A stretch of DNA of 64,000 nucleotides from Mycobacterium sp. OTB74 (GTDB lineage: Bacteria; Actinomycetota; Actinomycetes; Mycobacteriales; Mycobacteriaceae), in NCBI RefSeq assembly GCF_029892685.1, contig NZ_JARXVD010000009.1, forward strand, positions 1-64,000. The letters run 5' to 3'. Below, one piece after another: positions 35,750 to 43,536 of this stretch (position 1 is the stretch's first letter; each line of letters starts with the position of its first letter). The notes under the pieces are model-generated. The model was not told the origin of the DNA and did not search any database. It worked only from the letters and a program-made list of their open reading frames with translations. The translations under genes and the position numbers were made by a program.

Positions 35750-35968
35750 ATGACCACCACCCCGGCGCACTACGTGTCCGGCAGCCTGAAGCGGAACACG
35801 GTCACCCAGGCGGTGGCCGTGCGGACCAGCGTCGCCGACCCGAGCGGCGCGCACGATTGGAGCATCGTCACGCCCGCCAGCGGCCTGCGCTACACGCGAT
35901 GGGACGAGGTACAGGCGTGGCCGGACATGCCCCAGCCCCATCTGGCCTCCCTGGTTCGCCCACCCTGA
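35750..35968 (+). CDS. Small phage-type protein, unknown
   Basis: A 72-residue protein, MTTTPAHYVSGSLKRNTVTQAVAVRT at its start, with HDWSIVTPASGLRYTRWDEVQAW. GAGAAAGG precedes ATG 35750. It has no recognised motif. It is the last rightward gene of this block, and its stop is followed by a bidirectional hairpin. The sequence looks like a small beta-rich structural or regulatory protein, but this is not established. Confidence 0.6.
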   Translation: MTTTPAHYVSGSLKRNTVTQAVAVRTSVADPSGAHDWSIVTPASGLRYTRWDEVQAWPDMPQPHLASLVRPP

Positions 35969-35986
35969 CCGCGTACCCGCTTGTGA

Positions 35987-36011
35987 ACCTCTCCACATTT
36001 TGTGGAGAGGT
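35987..36011. terminator. Hairpin between convergent genes
   Basis: A perfect 11-bp stem (ACCTCTCCACA with TGTGGAGAGGT) with a TTT loop lies 18 bases after the stop of the 35750 gene. Without a T-run on either side it is a likely factor-independent or bidirectional terminator of the mycobacterial kind. Confidence 0.55.
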
Positions 36012-36078
36012 CCGTACCCACCCACCGCCTCGCGCACCGTGCCCACACCCCGCTGGCCGGTGCTCCCGCCCCTCACCC

Positions 36079-36115
36079 AACACTCCCGCGCCCACCTGCC
36101 GGGCGCGGGAGTGTT
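36079..36115 (-). terminator. Strong hairpin after the reverse-strand cassette
   Basis: A perfect 15-bp stem (AACACTCCCGCGCCC with GGGCGCGGGAGTGTT, 7-base loop) lies 15 bases beyond the end of the leftward three-gene cassette. It is read here as that cassette's terminator. Confidence 0.6.
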
Positions 36116-36130
36116 GGTAGGCAACCTCCC

Positions 36131-36355
36131 TTACAGCAGCTGCACCAGGCGCGCCGCCAGGGCCACGACGGCCAGCACGAGAAGCCCCAGCACCGCCACC
36201 CGCACCGCGCACATCAGCAGCCGCCACCACAGCAGCCAGAACCCGAGGTAGCCGACGACCAGCCCGGTGGCGATCTGGTCCACCGGCCCTGGCTCCTGCA
36301 GGCGCCGCAGCTCGTCGATCAGCTCCTCGTGCTCCCGATCGTCCTGGGTGCTCAT
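36131..36355 (-). CDS. Small membrane protein of the element cassette
   Basis: A 74-residue protein: an acidic N-terminal helix (MSTQDDREHEELIDELRRLQ), then one long or two hydrophobic segments (ATGLVVGYLGFWLLWWRLLM and VAVLGLLVLAVVALAARL). It is third of three leftward genes, each overlapping the next by ATGA. The size and topology are holin-like or that of a small membrane effector, but neither role is supported by a motif. Confidence 0.6.
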   Translation of the reverse strand: MSTQDDREHEELIDELRRLQEPGPVDQIATGLVVGYLGFWLLWWRLLMCAVRVAVLGLLVLAVVALAARLVQLL

Positions 36356-36543
36356 TCGGGCACCGGCCCGGTCTGCACCGTCTCGTGCCCGGTTTTCTCC
36401 TTCTCCAGCAATGTGGCATCGGTCAGCATGCCGGTGAGGATGCACAGGGCCACGGTGGCCACGATCAGAATCCAGGTGGCGGTGGTCAGCCGCGCCGTCG
36501 CCGCGTGCTCGTCGCTGCTGTGCTGGCACCCGTGCCCGCTCAT
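36352..36543 (-). CDS. Small single-span membrane protein of the element cassette
   Basis: A 63-residue protein with a Cys/His N-terminus (MSGHGCQHSSDEH), one membrane segment (TTATWILIVATVALCILTG) and a charged C-terminal tail. It overlaps both neighbours as ATGA and so is made in fixed ratio with them. Function not recognised. Confidence 0.6.
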   Translation of the reverse strand: MSGHGCQHSSDEHAATARLTTATWILIVATVALCILTGMLTDATLLEKEKTGHETVQTGPVPE

Positions 36544-36890
36544 TTCTGCTGCCCCACCGTCATGGCCGCTGCCCGAACGGCGGTATACGCCTGCCCGAAC
36601 CTGGGCAACGGCTCGGTGGTCACCACCGCCTCGGCCCCATCCGGCGCTACCTGGGTGATGACCCACCCGTCGTCGGTATGCCGAACGCGCCAGGTGTGCC
36701 CGAGGTACACGCCATCCATCTCAATGCCGCCCCCCACCGGCTCCCCCTGGTGGTGCCACCTCACCCGCACCGGCTTGGGCGCGGCCTTCGTGGCCGGTGC
36801 GGCTTTCGTGGCCGGTGCGGCTTTCTTGGCCGGTGCTTTCACGGCTGCCTTCTTGGCTGCTGCCTTCCGTGCCGGGGTTTTCTCGTTCAT
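36540..36890 (-). CDS. Protein with histone H1-like Lys/Ala tail
   Basis: A 116-residue protein. The first 40 residues are a repetitive Lys/Ala/Pro tail (KKAAVKAPAKKAAPATKAA, with ATKAAP repeated) like histone H1 or the mycobacterial HupB/Lsr2-associated tails, which bind DNA without sequence preference. A small folded domain follows (VRVRWHHQGEPVGGGIEMDGVY...WRVRHTDDGWVITQV). It is first in a leftward operon with two tiny membrane proteins. TATAAAAT on the minus strand at 36947-36940 is a good -10 candidate about 50 bases upstream. Confidence 0.65.
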   Translation of the reverse strand: MNEKTPARKAAAKKAAVKAPAKKAAPATKAAPATKAAPKPVRVRWHHQGEPVGGGIEMDGVYLGHTWRVRHTDDGWVITQVAPDGAEAVVTTEPLPRFGQAYTAVRAAAMTVGQQK

Positions 36891-37259
36891 GTTTGCTCTT
36901 CCGTGGTAGCGCGCGGCCCGTTGCCGCCCTCACACCCCCATTTTATAGGCGTTGACCTGCATGTTCTGTGAGATGAGAGGGGCTGACGATGGTCAGTTTT
37001 GAGTTTGCTGACGGCGCCGTGCGCGGGCGGGCAGCCGATTCGCCACTTCACCGGGTAGCCACTCAAAACGTGCGCTTCGCGGACAACAGACGTTGCCAGA
37101 GGTGGCGCTTTACCCCCCCGCCGGTGGAGAACAAAGCGGAATTTCCCGGTAATTACGCCGATGTGCGCGAATATGCGCAGATCAGCGCGCATCCCGGCGC
37201 CAGCGGCAGGAGGGCGGCATGGCCGCCTTGTGCCCTGGGGAATGCGCGACAATGGGCGC
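36891..37259. promoter_or_regulatory. Divergent control region of the element
   Basis: A 369-base gap between the leftward cassette and the rightward HTH-HNH pair, with no gene seen. It holds TATAAAAT (minus strand, 36940-36947) and TTGACC (36952-36957). The rightward frame that crosses it from 36989 has no ribosome site and poor composition, so I treat it as non-coding. Confidence 0.45.
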
Positions 37260-37451
37260 ATGGACGACCAGCCCGGCCGGTTCTACGCGCTGCCCGCGCC
37301 GCAGCGCGACGAGGTGATCGTGGCGCTGCGCCGCCGGGGCTGGACGCACGCCCGGATCGGCGGGCAGGTGGGGATGTCGGAGTCCGGCGTGCGCCGGGCG
37401 CTGCAGCGGATCGCCGCCGGGGGACTGGGCCGGGGGCAGGCGGCGCGCTAG
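37260..37451 (+). CDS. Small HTH protein (possible excisionase or regulator)
   Basis: A 63-residue protein whose second half is a helix-turn-helix (VALRRRGWTHARIGGQVGMSESGVRRALQRIA). Its small size and place in the integrase module fit an excisionase or control protein, but the sequence alone does not decide. Its stop shares one base with the GTG of the HNH gene. Confidence 0.6.
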   Translation: MDDQPGRFYALPAPQRDEVIVALRRRGWTHARIGGQVGMSESGVRRALQRIAAGGLGRGQAAR

Positions 37452-38038
37452 TGGTGGTGCATCAACTGATCCCGGCCACCGCCACCCGTGGGGAGGCGTG
37501 CGCGGCCCTGCACGCGGCGGGCCTGAGTTACCGCACCATCGGTGCCCTGCTGGACTGCAGCTACCAGGCCGTGTACCGAGAATTACACCCGGAGTATCTT
37601 GCCCGGGAGCGTGCCCGCGAACGCACCCGCAAGACCGAGAACAACACCAGCAAGACCGCCCGGTGCGTGCGCTGCGGCGCGCTGTGCTGGCGCAGCTACG
37701 GGCGCACCGCCGACCATGTGTGCGTGGAGTGCCGCCGTAAGGATCCGCACGCCAAGGCCGACTACGCCCGGATGTACCGGGCGCGCAAGCGGGGCGTGCA
37801 CGTGGAGTTTGTGAGCAGCCGGCGAGTGTTCGAGCGGGACGGCTGGACCTGCCGCTACTGCCACCGCCCGGTGAACCCGGCCCTGCGCTCACCGCATCCC
37901 CGCGCCGCGACCCTGGACCACACCATCCCGCTGTGCGACGGCGGCCCGCACACCTACGCCAATACCCAGCTGACGCACCGCAATTGCAATGTGCAGAAGT
38001 GGCACCACTGGACCACCACGCAGCTCGCCCTGTTCTAG
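37451..38038 (+). CDS. HNH endonuclease with N-terminal HTH and zinc ribbon
   Basis: A 195-residue protein. An N-terminal HTH (ALHAAGLSYRTIGALLDCSYQAVYRELH) is followed by a zinc ribbon (CVRCGALC...CVEC) and then an HNH nuclease (CRYCHRPV, the HNH core LDHTIPLCDGGPHTYANTQLTHRNCNVQK). HNH enzymes in phages and satellites act in packaging, homing or DNA cutting at cos. It is convergent with the integrase (6 bases between the stops). Three GTG codons in a row at 37451 leave the exact start open. Confidence 0.8.
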   Translation: MVVHQLIPATATRGEACAALHAAGLSYRTIGALLDCSYQAVYRELHPEYLARERARERTRKTENNTSKTARCVRCGALCWRSYGRTADHVCVECRRKDPHAKADYARMYRARKRGVHVEFVSSRRVFERDGWTCRYCHRPVNPALRSPHPRAATLDHTIPLCDGGPHTYANTQLTHRNCNVQKWHHWTTTQLALF

Positions 38039-38044
38039 GCCGCC

Positions 38045-39043
38045 CTACAGGTCCCCGAGACCCAGCCGCTTGGCCTCGTCGGCAGCCCGGTGCGCGGCGG
38101 CGGCCCCGGCATACCGGTCGATCATCGAGCGGCTGGACCAGCCAGCCACCGCCATCAACCCGTCGTCGCTGCCGTGTGCCGCCTTCCACCGGGTGGCAAA
38201 GGTGTGACGCAGCAGGTGCACGTGAAACCCTTCGATACCCGCTGCCTGCGCCCGCGCCTTCAGCGCCCGGTCCAGCCCGGTGTACCCAAACGTCCTGCCT
38301 TGGCGCGCCCCCAGCCACAGCGCGGGGGAGGACGCCAGGCTGTGGCCCCGGCGCAGCCGCAGGTACCGGTCGATGGCCTGCACCGTCTGCGGCCCGATCG
38401 GCACCACCCGGCCCTTGCCACCCTTGCCGCGCCGGATCACCACCTTCTCCCGGTCCAGGTCCAGGTCGCCGCACTCCACCCCCAGCACCTCCGCCGCCCG
38501 TGCCCCGGTGTCGATCATCAGCCGCACCATGGCCTCGTCCCGCCGGTCCGCAAACTCCCGCCCGGCGCACGCCTTCACCAGCGCCCGCAGCTGGTCCTCG
38601 TCCAGCGCCTGCACCACCTTGCGGTCCAGCTTGGGGGAGTGCATGCCCTCCAGCGGGTTGGTGGCCAGCATGCCTTCTTCCTCCAGCCAGGCCGAGAAGC
38701 GGCGCACGCCCTTGAGCCGGGCGTGCGCGGTGGCCCCCTCCGCCCCGCCGTCCAAGAGGTCACCCACCCACGCCTGCACGGTGGGTTTGTCCAGCTGCGC
38801 GGGCGCCCCGGTGTCCTGGCACCAATGCAGGAAGGCGCGGACGCCGGTGGCATACAGCGAGATGGTGGCCGGTGCCCGGCGCTCCGCCTTCAGCGCCCGC
38901 CCCCACTCGGGCACCAGCTCGGCCAGGTCGGGCTGGTGCAGGGCGGGGGCCTGGTTCAGGGCGGAGGGGGCGTGCCTAGCAAATTTTGGGTTCACCTTGG
39001 TATGTTGCCATACCACCTGTGTACGTGGGGCCGGATTCGCCAA
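38045..39043 (-). CDS. Tyrosine recombinase (integrase) of the element
   Basis: A 332-residue phage-type integrase. The N-terminal SAM-like core-binding domain (LAELVPEWGRALKAERRAPATISLYATGVRAF) is followed by the catalytic domain, with Arg in DTGARAAEVLGVECGDLD, Lys in RRGKGGKGRVVPIG, HxxR in VHLLRHTFATRW, and Tyr in SSRSMIDRYAGA. It would recombine the 15-bp core found at both ends of the element. It lies 51 bases from the right core with its 5' end toward it, the usual arrangement of int next to attP. Confidence 0.92.
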   Translation of the reverse strand: MANPAPRTQVVWQHTKVNPKFARHAPSALNQAPALHQPDLAELVPEWGRALKAERRAPATISLYATGVRAFLHWCQDTGAPAQLDKPTVQAWVGDLLDGGAEGATAHARLKGVRRFSAWLEEEGMLATNPLEGMHSPKLDRKVVQALDEDQLRALVKACAGREFADRRDEAMVRLMIDTGARAAEVLGVECGDLDLDREKVVIRRGKGGKGRVVPIGPQTVQAIDRYLRLRRGHSLASSPALWLGARQGRTFGYTGLDRALKARAQAAGIEGFHVHLLRHTFATRWKAAHGSDDGLMAVAGWSSRSMIDRYAGAAAAHRAADEAKRLGLGDL

Positions 39044-39094
39044 ATCTACTGTTTTCCCTGGTAAACTGGCTAAGCCGCTAGACAGCTAGGCAAA

Positions 39095-39109
39095 ATACCG
39101 CAACGGTAC
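39095..39109. repeat. Right attachment site core (attR)
   Basis: ATACCGCAACGGTAC, an exact copy of 30076-30090. Chromosomal sequence resumes after it, leading to the dehydrogenase gene. The left and right flanks differ beyond the core, as expected for attL/attR. Confidence 0.8.
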
Positions 39110-39163
39110 CGCGCGTGGCCCCGTGCCGACGAACACTGCCTGGTCAGACCAACGGTCGTCGGT

Positions 39164-40042
<879 letters not shown>

Positions 40043-40831
40043 CTATTGGGCGGTCGATGTGGGAGTGCGTTGCGTGCACGGCCAGGGCACAGTTCGAGAC
40101 TTTGGTCCGATGAACTCGTCAAGTCGAGCAGTCGCAGTTTTGCGGTAGATGGACACGGTGCGTTGCGTCGAGCGTCGCCACGGTATTTCGAGGCGGTCGA
40201 GCGCGCCAGTGAATAGGTTCAAGATGTCCTCTGATGCATTTGTGAAGTGATAGCGGACGCTTTTGACGCCCCGATCATTGGCGACCACGCGGCAGCCGTC
40301 ACTGTGGATCAGACCGAGAATGAATTCTTCGGTGGCTTGGTCGACGAAATTCTGTTGCCATGGTTCAAGCGCTATGCGCCGGTTGTGTTTTCGCCCGGGT
40401 CCCTGTTGAGGGAAGAGACACGGCCAATGTATTGAGTACAACGAAACATCGACGCAACCCTGCTTCTGCACTATTCCCGCGTGTTGGCCAGGCATCACTG
40501 TGCCAATAGCGTCGCGGCAGCGGTCGATGATCGACGGATATCTTTTGTCGAGTGTGATTCGGAGCCGCCACACTTGCCTGGCGCGCGAGATATGACCATC
40601 GCCGAGATAGAGCCCGAGTAGATAGGCGTACGGTCCGGCGGGTAGTGCGGCGAGTTCGTGACGAATTCCGCATGACGAGGACCGATCGTGCTCCACCAGG
40701 CTTGTTGGTGGACGTAATCGCCAGCCGCGAACGGTTGATCGCGGGATGCCGGTCTTGCGCGCTATAGCGCAGTCATTTAAGCCACTCGCGACGAGCTTCC
40801 GGACAATGTCGTATTCATCGCTGCCCCGCAT
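40043..40831 (-). CDS. HTH-LAGLIDADG protein (free-standing homing endonuclease-like)
   Basis: A 262-residue protein with an N-terminal HTH (ASGLNDCAIARKTGIPRSTVRGW) and two LAGLIDADG motifs, YLLGLYLGDGHIS and FILGLIHSDGCR, the arrangement of monomeric LAGLIDADG endonucleases. GGAGGGG lies just before ATG 40831. It is not inside an intron or intein. The tRNA-Leu gene is 86 bases away on the other strand. Whether it still cuts DNA or has become a regulator is unknown. Confidence 0.8.
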   Translation of the reverse strand: MRGSDEYDIVRKLVASGLNDCAIARKTGIPRSTVRGWRLRPPTSLVEHDRSSSCGIRHELAALPAGPYAYLLGLYLGDGHISRARQVWRLRITLDKRYPSIIDRCRDAIGTVMPGQHAGIVQKQGCVDVSLYSIHWPCLFPQQGPGRKHNRRIALEPWQQNFVDQATEEFILGLIHSDGCRVVANDRGVKSVRYHFTNASEDILNLFTGALDRLEIPWRRSTQRTVSIYRKTATARLDEFIGPKSRTVPWPCTQRTPTSTAQ

Positions 40832-40917
40832 GACCCCTCCCCGCGTTGGTTGTACTGAATCTATGACAACCATCCGACAAGTTTGGAGACTCCAGTGCCA
40901 GGTACGATCATCGCGTT

Positions 40918-41001
40918 GCGGGCGTGATGAAATTGGCAAACATGCCGGCTTTAGGTGCCGGTGCTCGTGAGAGTTTGTGGGTTCGAGTCCCACCGCCCGC
41001 A
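40918..41001 (+). tRNA. tRNA-Leu (anticodon TAG)
   Basis: Acceptor arms GCGGGCG and CGCCCGC pair fully. The anticodon stem CCGGC/GCCGG encloses TTTAGGT, giving anticodon TAG (reads CUA). A long variable arm and the T-arm GGGTTCGAGTCCC are present. Length is 84 nt, typical of Leu, and CCA is not encoded. A short T-run (CTCTTTTC) follows. Confidence 0.93.
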
Positions 41002-41216
41002 CTCTTTTCGCCTTGGGTCGGCAGTGGGTAGCCCGATAGCCCCTGGTCGACCCGGACGCTGTTCATTCGGCACACCCTCTGCGTTCTCGATGCGACAACA
41101 AGTTCTCGCACTGCACGCCACGTTCGGGTGCTATAGCGTCTGACGGCATCGGCAGCGTCGAAACGGCCGGCGATAGTCGCCGGGTTCATGCGATGCGACT
41201 TCGTGAGGAGGTCAGG

Positions 41217-41696
41217 ATGCGGGCCTGTATACCGGTACTGTTTGCCACGGCGGTGATCGCGCTGGCGGGTCCTGCCGTCGCACATGCCGACGCTCACGAT
41301 GACGATTTCGTGAACAACCTTGCCGGACAAGGCATTACCGGAGATCCGGCCAAGCTGGTCACCACCGCACATATGGTTTGCACCACGAGTAACGAGGAGA
41401 GCTCGACGGTGTCGTCCGGACTAGGCAAAATGCTGCCGATGGGCTACGTCATCACCACGTTGCACCTGAATATGGGGCAAGTCGGTGAGTTTGTGGACGC
41501 CGCGAAGGGCGCGTACTGTCCCGGGCCGGCAGCTCCGGCTCAGCCGGCGGCTGCCCCAGGAACAGCCGCTCCAGACTCAGCTGCGCCGCCGGCTCCCGCT
41601 GCACCGGCGCCGGCCATTCCCGCTATGGCGGGGTTTCCCGGGATGCCGGGGATACCAGGGATGGATCGGCTATCTACGGTACTGGGCAGCGGGTAA
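41217..41696 (+). CDS. DUF732 secreted protein with Pro/Ala-rich tail
   Basis: A 159-residue exported protein. The signal peptide (IPVLFATAVIALAGPAVAHA) is followed by the DUF732 domain (DDDFVNNLAGQGITGDPAKLV...HMVCTTS...GAYCPG) with its two conserved cysteines. A Pro/Ala tail with PGMPGIPGM repeats ends it. DUF732 proteins are abundant in mycobacteria and of unknown function. GAGGAGG with short spacing supports ATG 41217. Confidence 0.85.
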   Translation: MRACIPVLFATAVIALAGPAVAHADAHDDDFVNNLAGQGITGDPAKLVTTAHMVCTTSNEESSTVSSGLGKMLPMGYVITTLHLNMGQVGEFVDAAKGAYCPGPAAPAQPAAAPGTAAPDSAAPPAPAAPAPAIPAMAGFPGMPGIPGMDRLSTVLGSG

Positions 41697-41714
41697 GGAC
41701 ACCGCCGTCGCTCG

Positions 41715-42590
41715 CTAGTGGGCGCCTTGCAACCGCACCATTCGCGTAGTCGAGCTCTCGTCCAACTCCACCACGTCAGTGCGGGAGCGTAGGAAATCGC
41801 TGAAAGACCGGAAGCCCAGCGATTTTTCGCTGAACGACGGATCCATTCGCTTCATCTGCGCCTTGACCGCGGAATTGTGCAGCCATTCGACATCGTCCTT
41901 CTCCAGCCCGATCTGCAGCGCGCGAGTCAGTAGGGCAGTGGCTGTTGTCTGCGGATCTGGTGGTTCTGGCTCGGCTTTGTCGTTGCGCCGCTGGCGTTTC
42001 GGAGGTTCCTCGGCGGTAGGTTCGATTGCCGGGACGCCGGGCAGCGCGTCGTAGCTGACGAATTCGTCGCAGGCCGCCGCGAGCGCTCGGCTCGACGCGC
42101 CGGCAACCCCGATGCCCACTACATAACGGCCGAGGCGCTTACACCGTTGGGCCAGCGGGATGTAGTCGGAATCGCCGGCGGCGATGACCACGTGGGTGAG
42201 GTCGGGCAGCCGGAACATGTCTTCGACGGCGTCCACCGCGAGCCGGATGTCAGCGCCGTTCTTTCCGTAGGCTGCGGCTGGGAAGAGCTGCACCAGGTCG
42301 ACGGCGCGGCCGACGAGTTGCTGACGGTATCCGGCGTTGACATCGGCGGACCAGTCGGCATATGCGCGGGTGAGCACCAGGGTTCCGAAAGATGAGGCGA
42401 AGTCCAGCACCGCACCGACGTCGACCGTGGCCTTGGCCAAGCGGTCGGCGTCGAGACCCTTGGCCTTGTCCTTCTGAAATGAGTTGCGGCCGTTGACCTG
42501 GTCGTAGCGCGAGATGACGATGTTGTCGAAGTCGAGGTAGACCGCGACGCGGGTGCCGGCGGTGTCCGTCATGGTCTCAGTCTGGTCCAT
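41715..42590 (-). CDS. NYN ribonuclease-like protein with C-terminal LOTUS/OST-HTH domain
   Basis: A 291-residue protein. The NYN (PIN-like) domain shows its acidic residues in VAVYLDFDNIVIS, GADIRLAVDAVED and VVIAAGDSDYIPLAQRCKRLGRYVVG. After a charged linker (EEPPKRQRRNDKAEPEPPDP) comes a LOTUS/OST-HTH domain (ALQIGLEKDDVEWLHNSAVKAQMKRMDPSFSEKSLGFRSFSDFLRS). NYN-LOTUS proteins are thought to bind and cut RNA. Start 42590 or 42572. It is divergent from the DsbA-like gene across a REP-like element. Confidence 0.85.
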   Translation of the reverse strand: MDQTETMTDTAGTRVAVYLDFDNIVISRYDQVNGRNSFQKDKAKGLDADRLAKATVDVGAVLDFASSFGTLVLTRAYADWSADVNAGYRQQLVGRAVDLVQLFPAAAYGKNGADIRLAVDAVEDMFRLPDLTHVVIAAGDSDYIPLAQRCKRLGRYVVGIGVAGASSRALAAACDEFVSYDALPGVPAIEPTAEEPPKRQRRNDKAEPEPPDPQTTATALLTRALQIGLEKDDVEWLHNSAVKAQMKRMDPSFSEKSLGFRSFSDFLRSRTDVVELDESSTTRMVRLQGAH

Positions 42591-42678
42591 GAACGCGCAA
42601 TATGGCGCGGAACTGTCTCGGGCGCTTGACCGGCGGGTGGCTTGTATGGGGCCGCGCGTCCCGGAACGGGCACGACGT

Positions 42679-42740
42679 TTTGCCCGCCTCTGTGCGACAA
42701 CGGTTGTGCGACAGAGTTTTGTCGCACAGAGGCGGGCAAA
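42679..42740. repeat. REP-like inverted repeat pair
   Basis: Arms of 22 bases face each other (42679-42700 and 42719-42740), sharing GCCCGCCTCTGTGCGACA with the copies at 27808 and 63535. The 18-base interior contains a further partial copy, TGTGCGACAGAG. It is intergenic, between divergent genes, and can form a strong cruciform. Confidence 0.75.
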
Positions 42741-42867
42741 CGCGCGCACCCTTGCGAACGCCGGGCACCGCCAGTCCGCGGTCGTGACCGAGGCGCCCCA
42801 AGGCCGCCGCGCGGCCCGCCACGGGTGCACTGATCACTGCCATCGGGCGACACGCCATGATGGAGTC

Positions 42868-43536
42868 ATGGATGGGACCAAGATGAACGGGCTGGCTCGC
42901 GCCTTTGTGGTGATATTCGGTGTGATCGCGGCGCTGCTGATGTGCGGACCGACCGCTGGCCTGGCGTACGCGGCGTCTTCGGCACCGGCCGGAGATGCCA
43001 TCTCCATAGGTGACCCGAACGCGGTCGGGCAGATCGATCTCTACGTGGACCCGATGTGCCCGTTCAGCGGGAAGCTGATTCGGGCCCAGGGCGACGACAT
43101 TGGTAAGCGGATTGAGGCCGGCACGCTTCACGTCAACCTGCGATTCGTGAACTTCCTCGAAAAGCTTTCGGCCAGTGGCACATACGACGCCCGGGCCATC
43201 TACGCGGCCTACGTCGTCGCCGGCCAGTCGCAATCGAGCGACATCACCTGGCGCTTCGTCCAGCAGATCTTCTCGGCCGATAACCAGCCGAAAGAGAAGG
43301 GGCCCAACGATCTTGACAACAATCAGCTGGCCGACCTAGCGGACCGCGTCGGCGCACCGCAGAGCGCCCGGGACCTCATCAGGATCGGCCTGCCGATCGG
43401 TTACGACGCCCACACGATCGCAGCCAATAACCTCAACGTCCTGCATCAGTTTCCCGATCCAGGCGTTCCGATGGTCGTGATCAATGATCAGCCGGTCGAC
43501 ACGGACACAGACTGGCTCGCCAAACTGCCGGGCTGA
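42868..43536 (+). CDS. Exported DsbA-like thioredoxin-fold protein with one active-site Cys
   Basis: A 222-residue protein with a signal peptide (FVVIFGVIAALLMCGPTAGLAYA) and a DsbA/thioredoxin-like domain. Where DsbA-like proteins have CPxC, it reads DPMCPFSGKL, so only the first Cys is kept. The cis-Pro loop is GVPMVVIND. A single-Cys site suggests isomerase, reductase or binding function rather than classical disulfide formation. The start may be 42868 or 42883. Its last 49 bases overlap the 3' end of the convergent channel gene. Confidence 0.8.
   Translation: MDGTKMNGLARAFVVIFGVIAALLMCGPTAGLAYAASSAPAGDAISIGDPNAVGQIDLYVDPMCPFSGKLIRAQGDDIGKRIEAGTLHVNLRFVNFLEKLSASGTYDARAIYAAYVVAGQSQSSDITWRFVQQIFSADNQPKEKGPNDLDNNQLADLADRVGAPQSARDLIRIGLPIGYDAHTIAANNLNVLHQFPDPGVPMVVINDQPVDTDTDWLAKLPG

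Larger units (their letters stand above)
30076..39109. mobile_element. 9.03-kb integrated phage-satellite-like element
   Basis: The element is delimited by the 15-bp direct repeat ATACCGCAACGGTAC at 30076-30090 and 39095-39109. A tyrosine integrase lies 51 bases inside the right repeat. Left to right it carries zinc-finger, winged-helix-like and ParB-like genes, small coupled genes, an HK97-type capsid, a reverse-strand three-gene cassette, an HTH gene and an HNH endonuclease. No portal, large terminase, prohead protease, tail or lysis gene is recognised. This composition resembles phiRv1/phiRv2-type elements and phage satellites more than a complete prophage. Flanking genes are ordinary chromosome. 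Confidence 0.85.

Noticed and set aside
36079..36115. Insertion-sequence terminal repeat
   Set aside because: The 15-bp inverted repeat has a 7-base loop and no transposase; a terminator explains it better.
35171..36124. 317-codon leftward frame opposite the capsid end and the hairpin stretch
   Set aside because: It crosses a capsid gene, two inverted repeats and a probable terminator; no motif or start signal.
37182..38570. 462-codon open frame antisense to the HNH gene and the integrase end
   Set aside because: Gly/Arg/Ala-rich shadow; conflicts with the clearly motif-bearing HNH and integrase genes.
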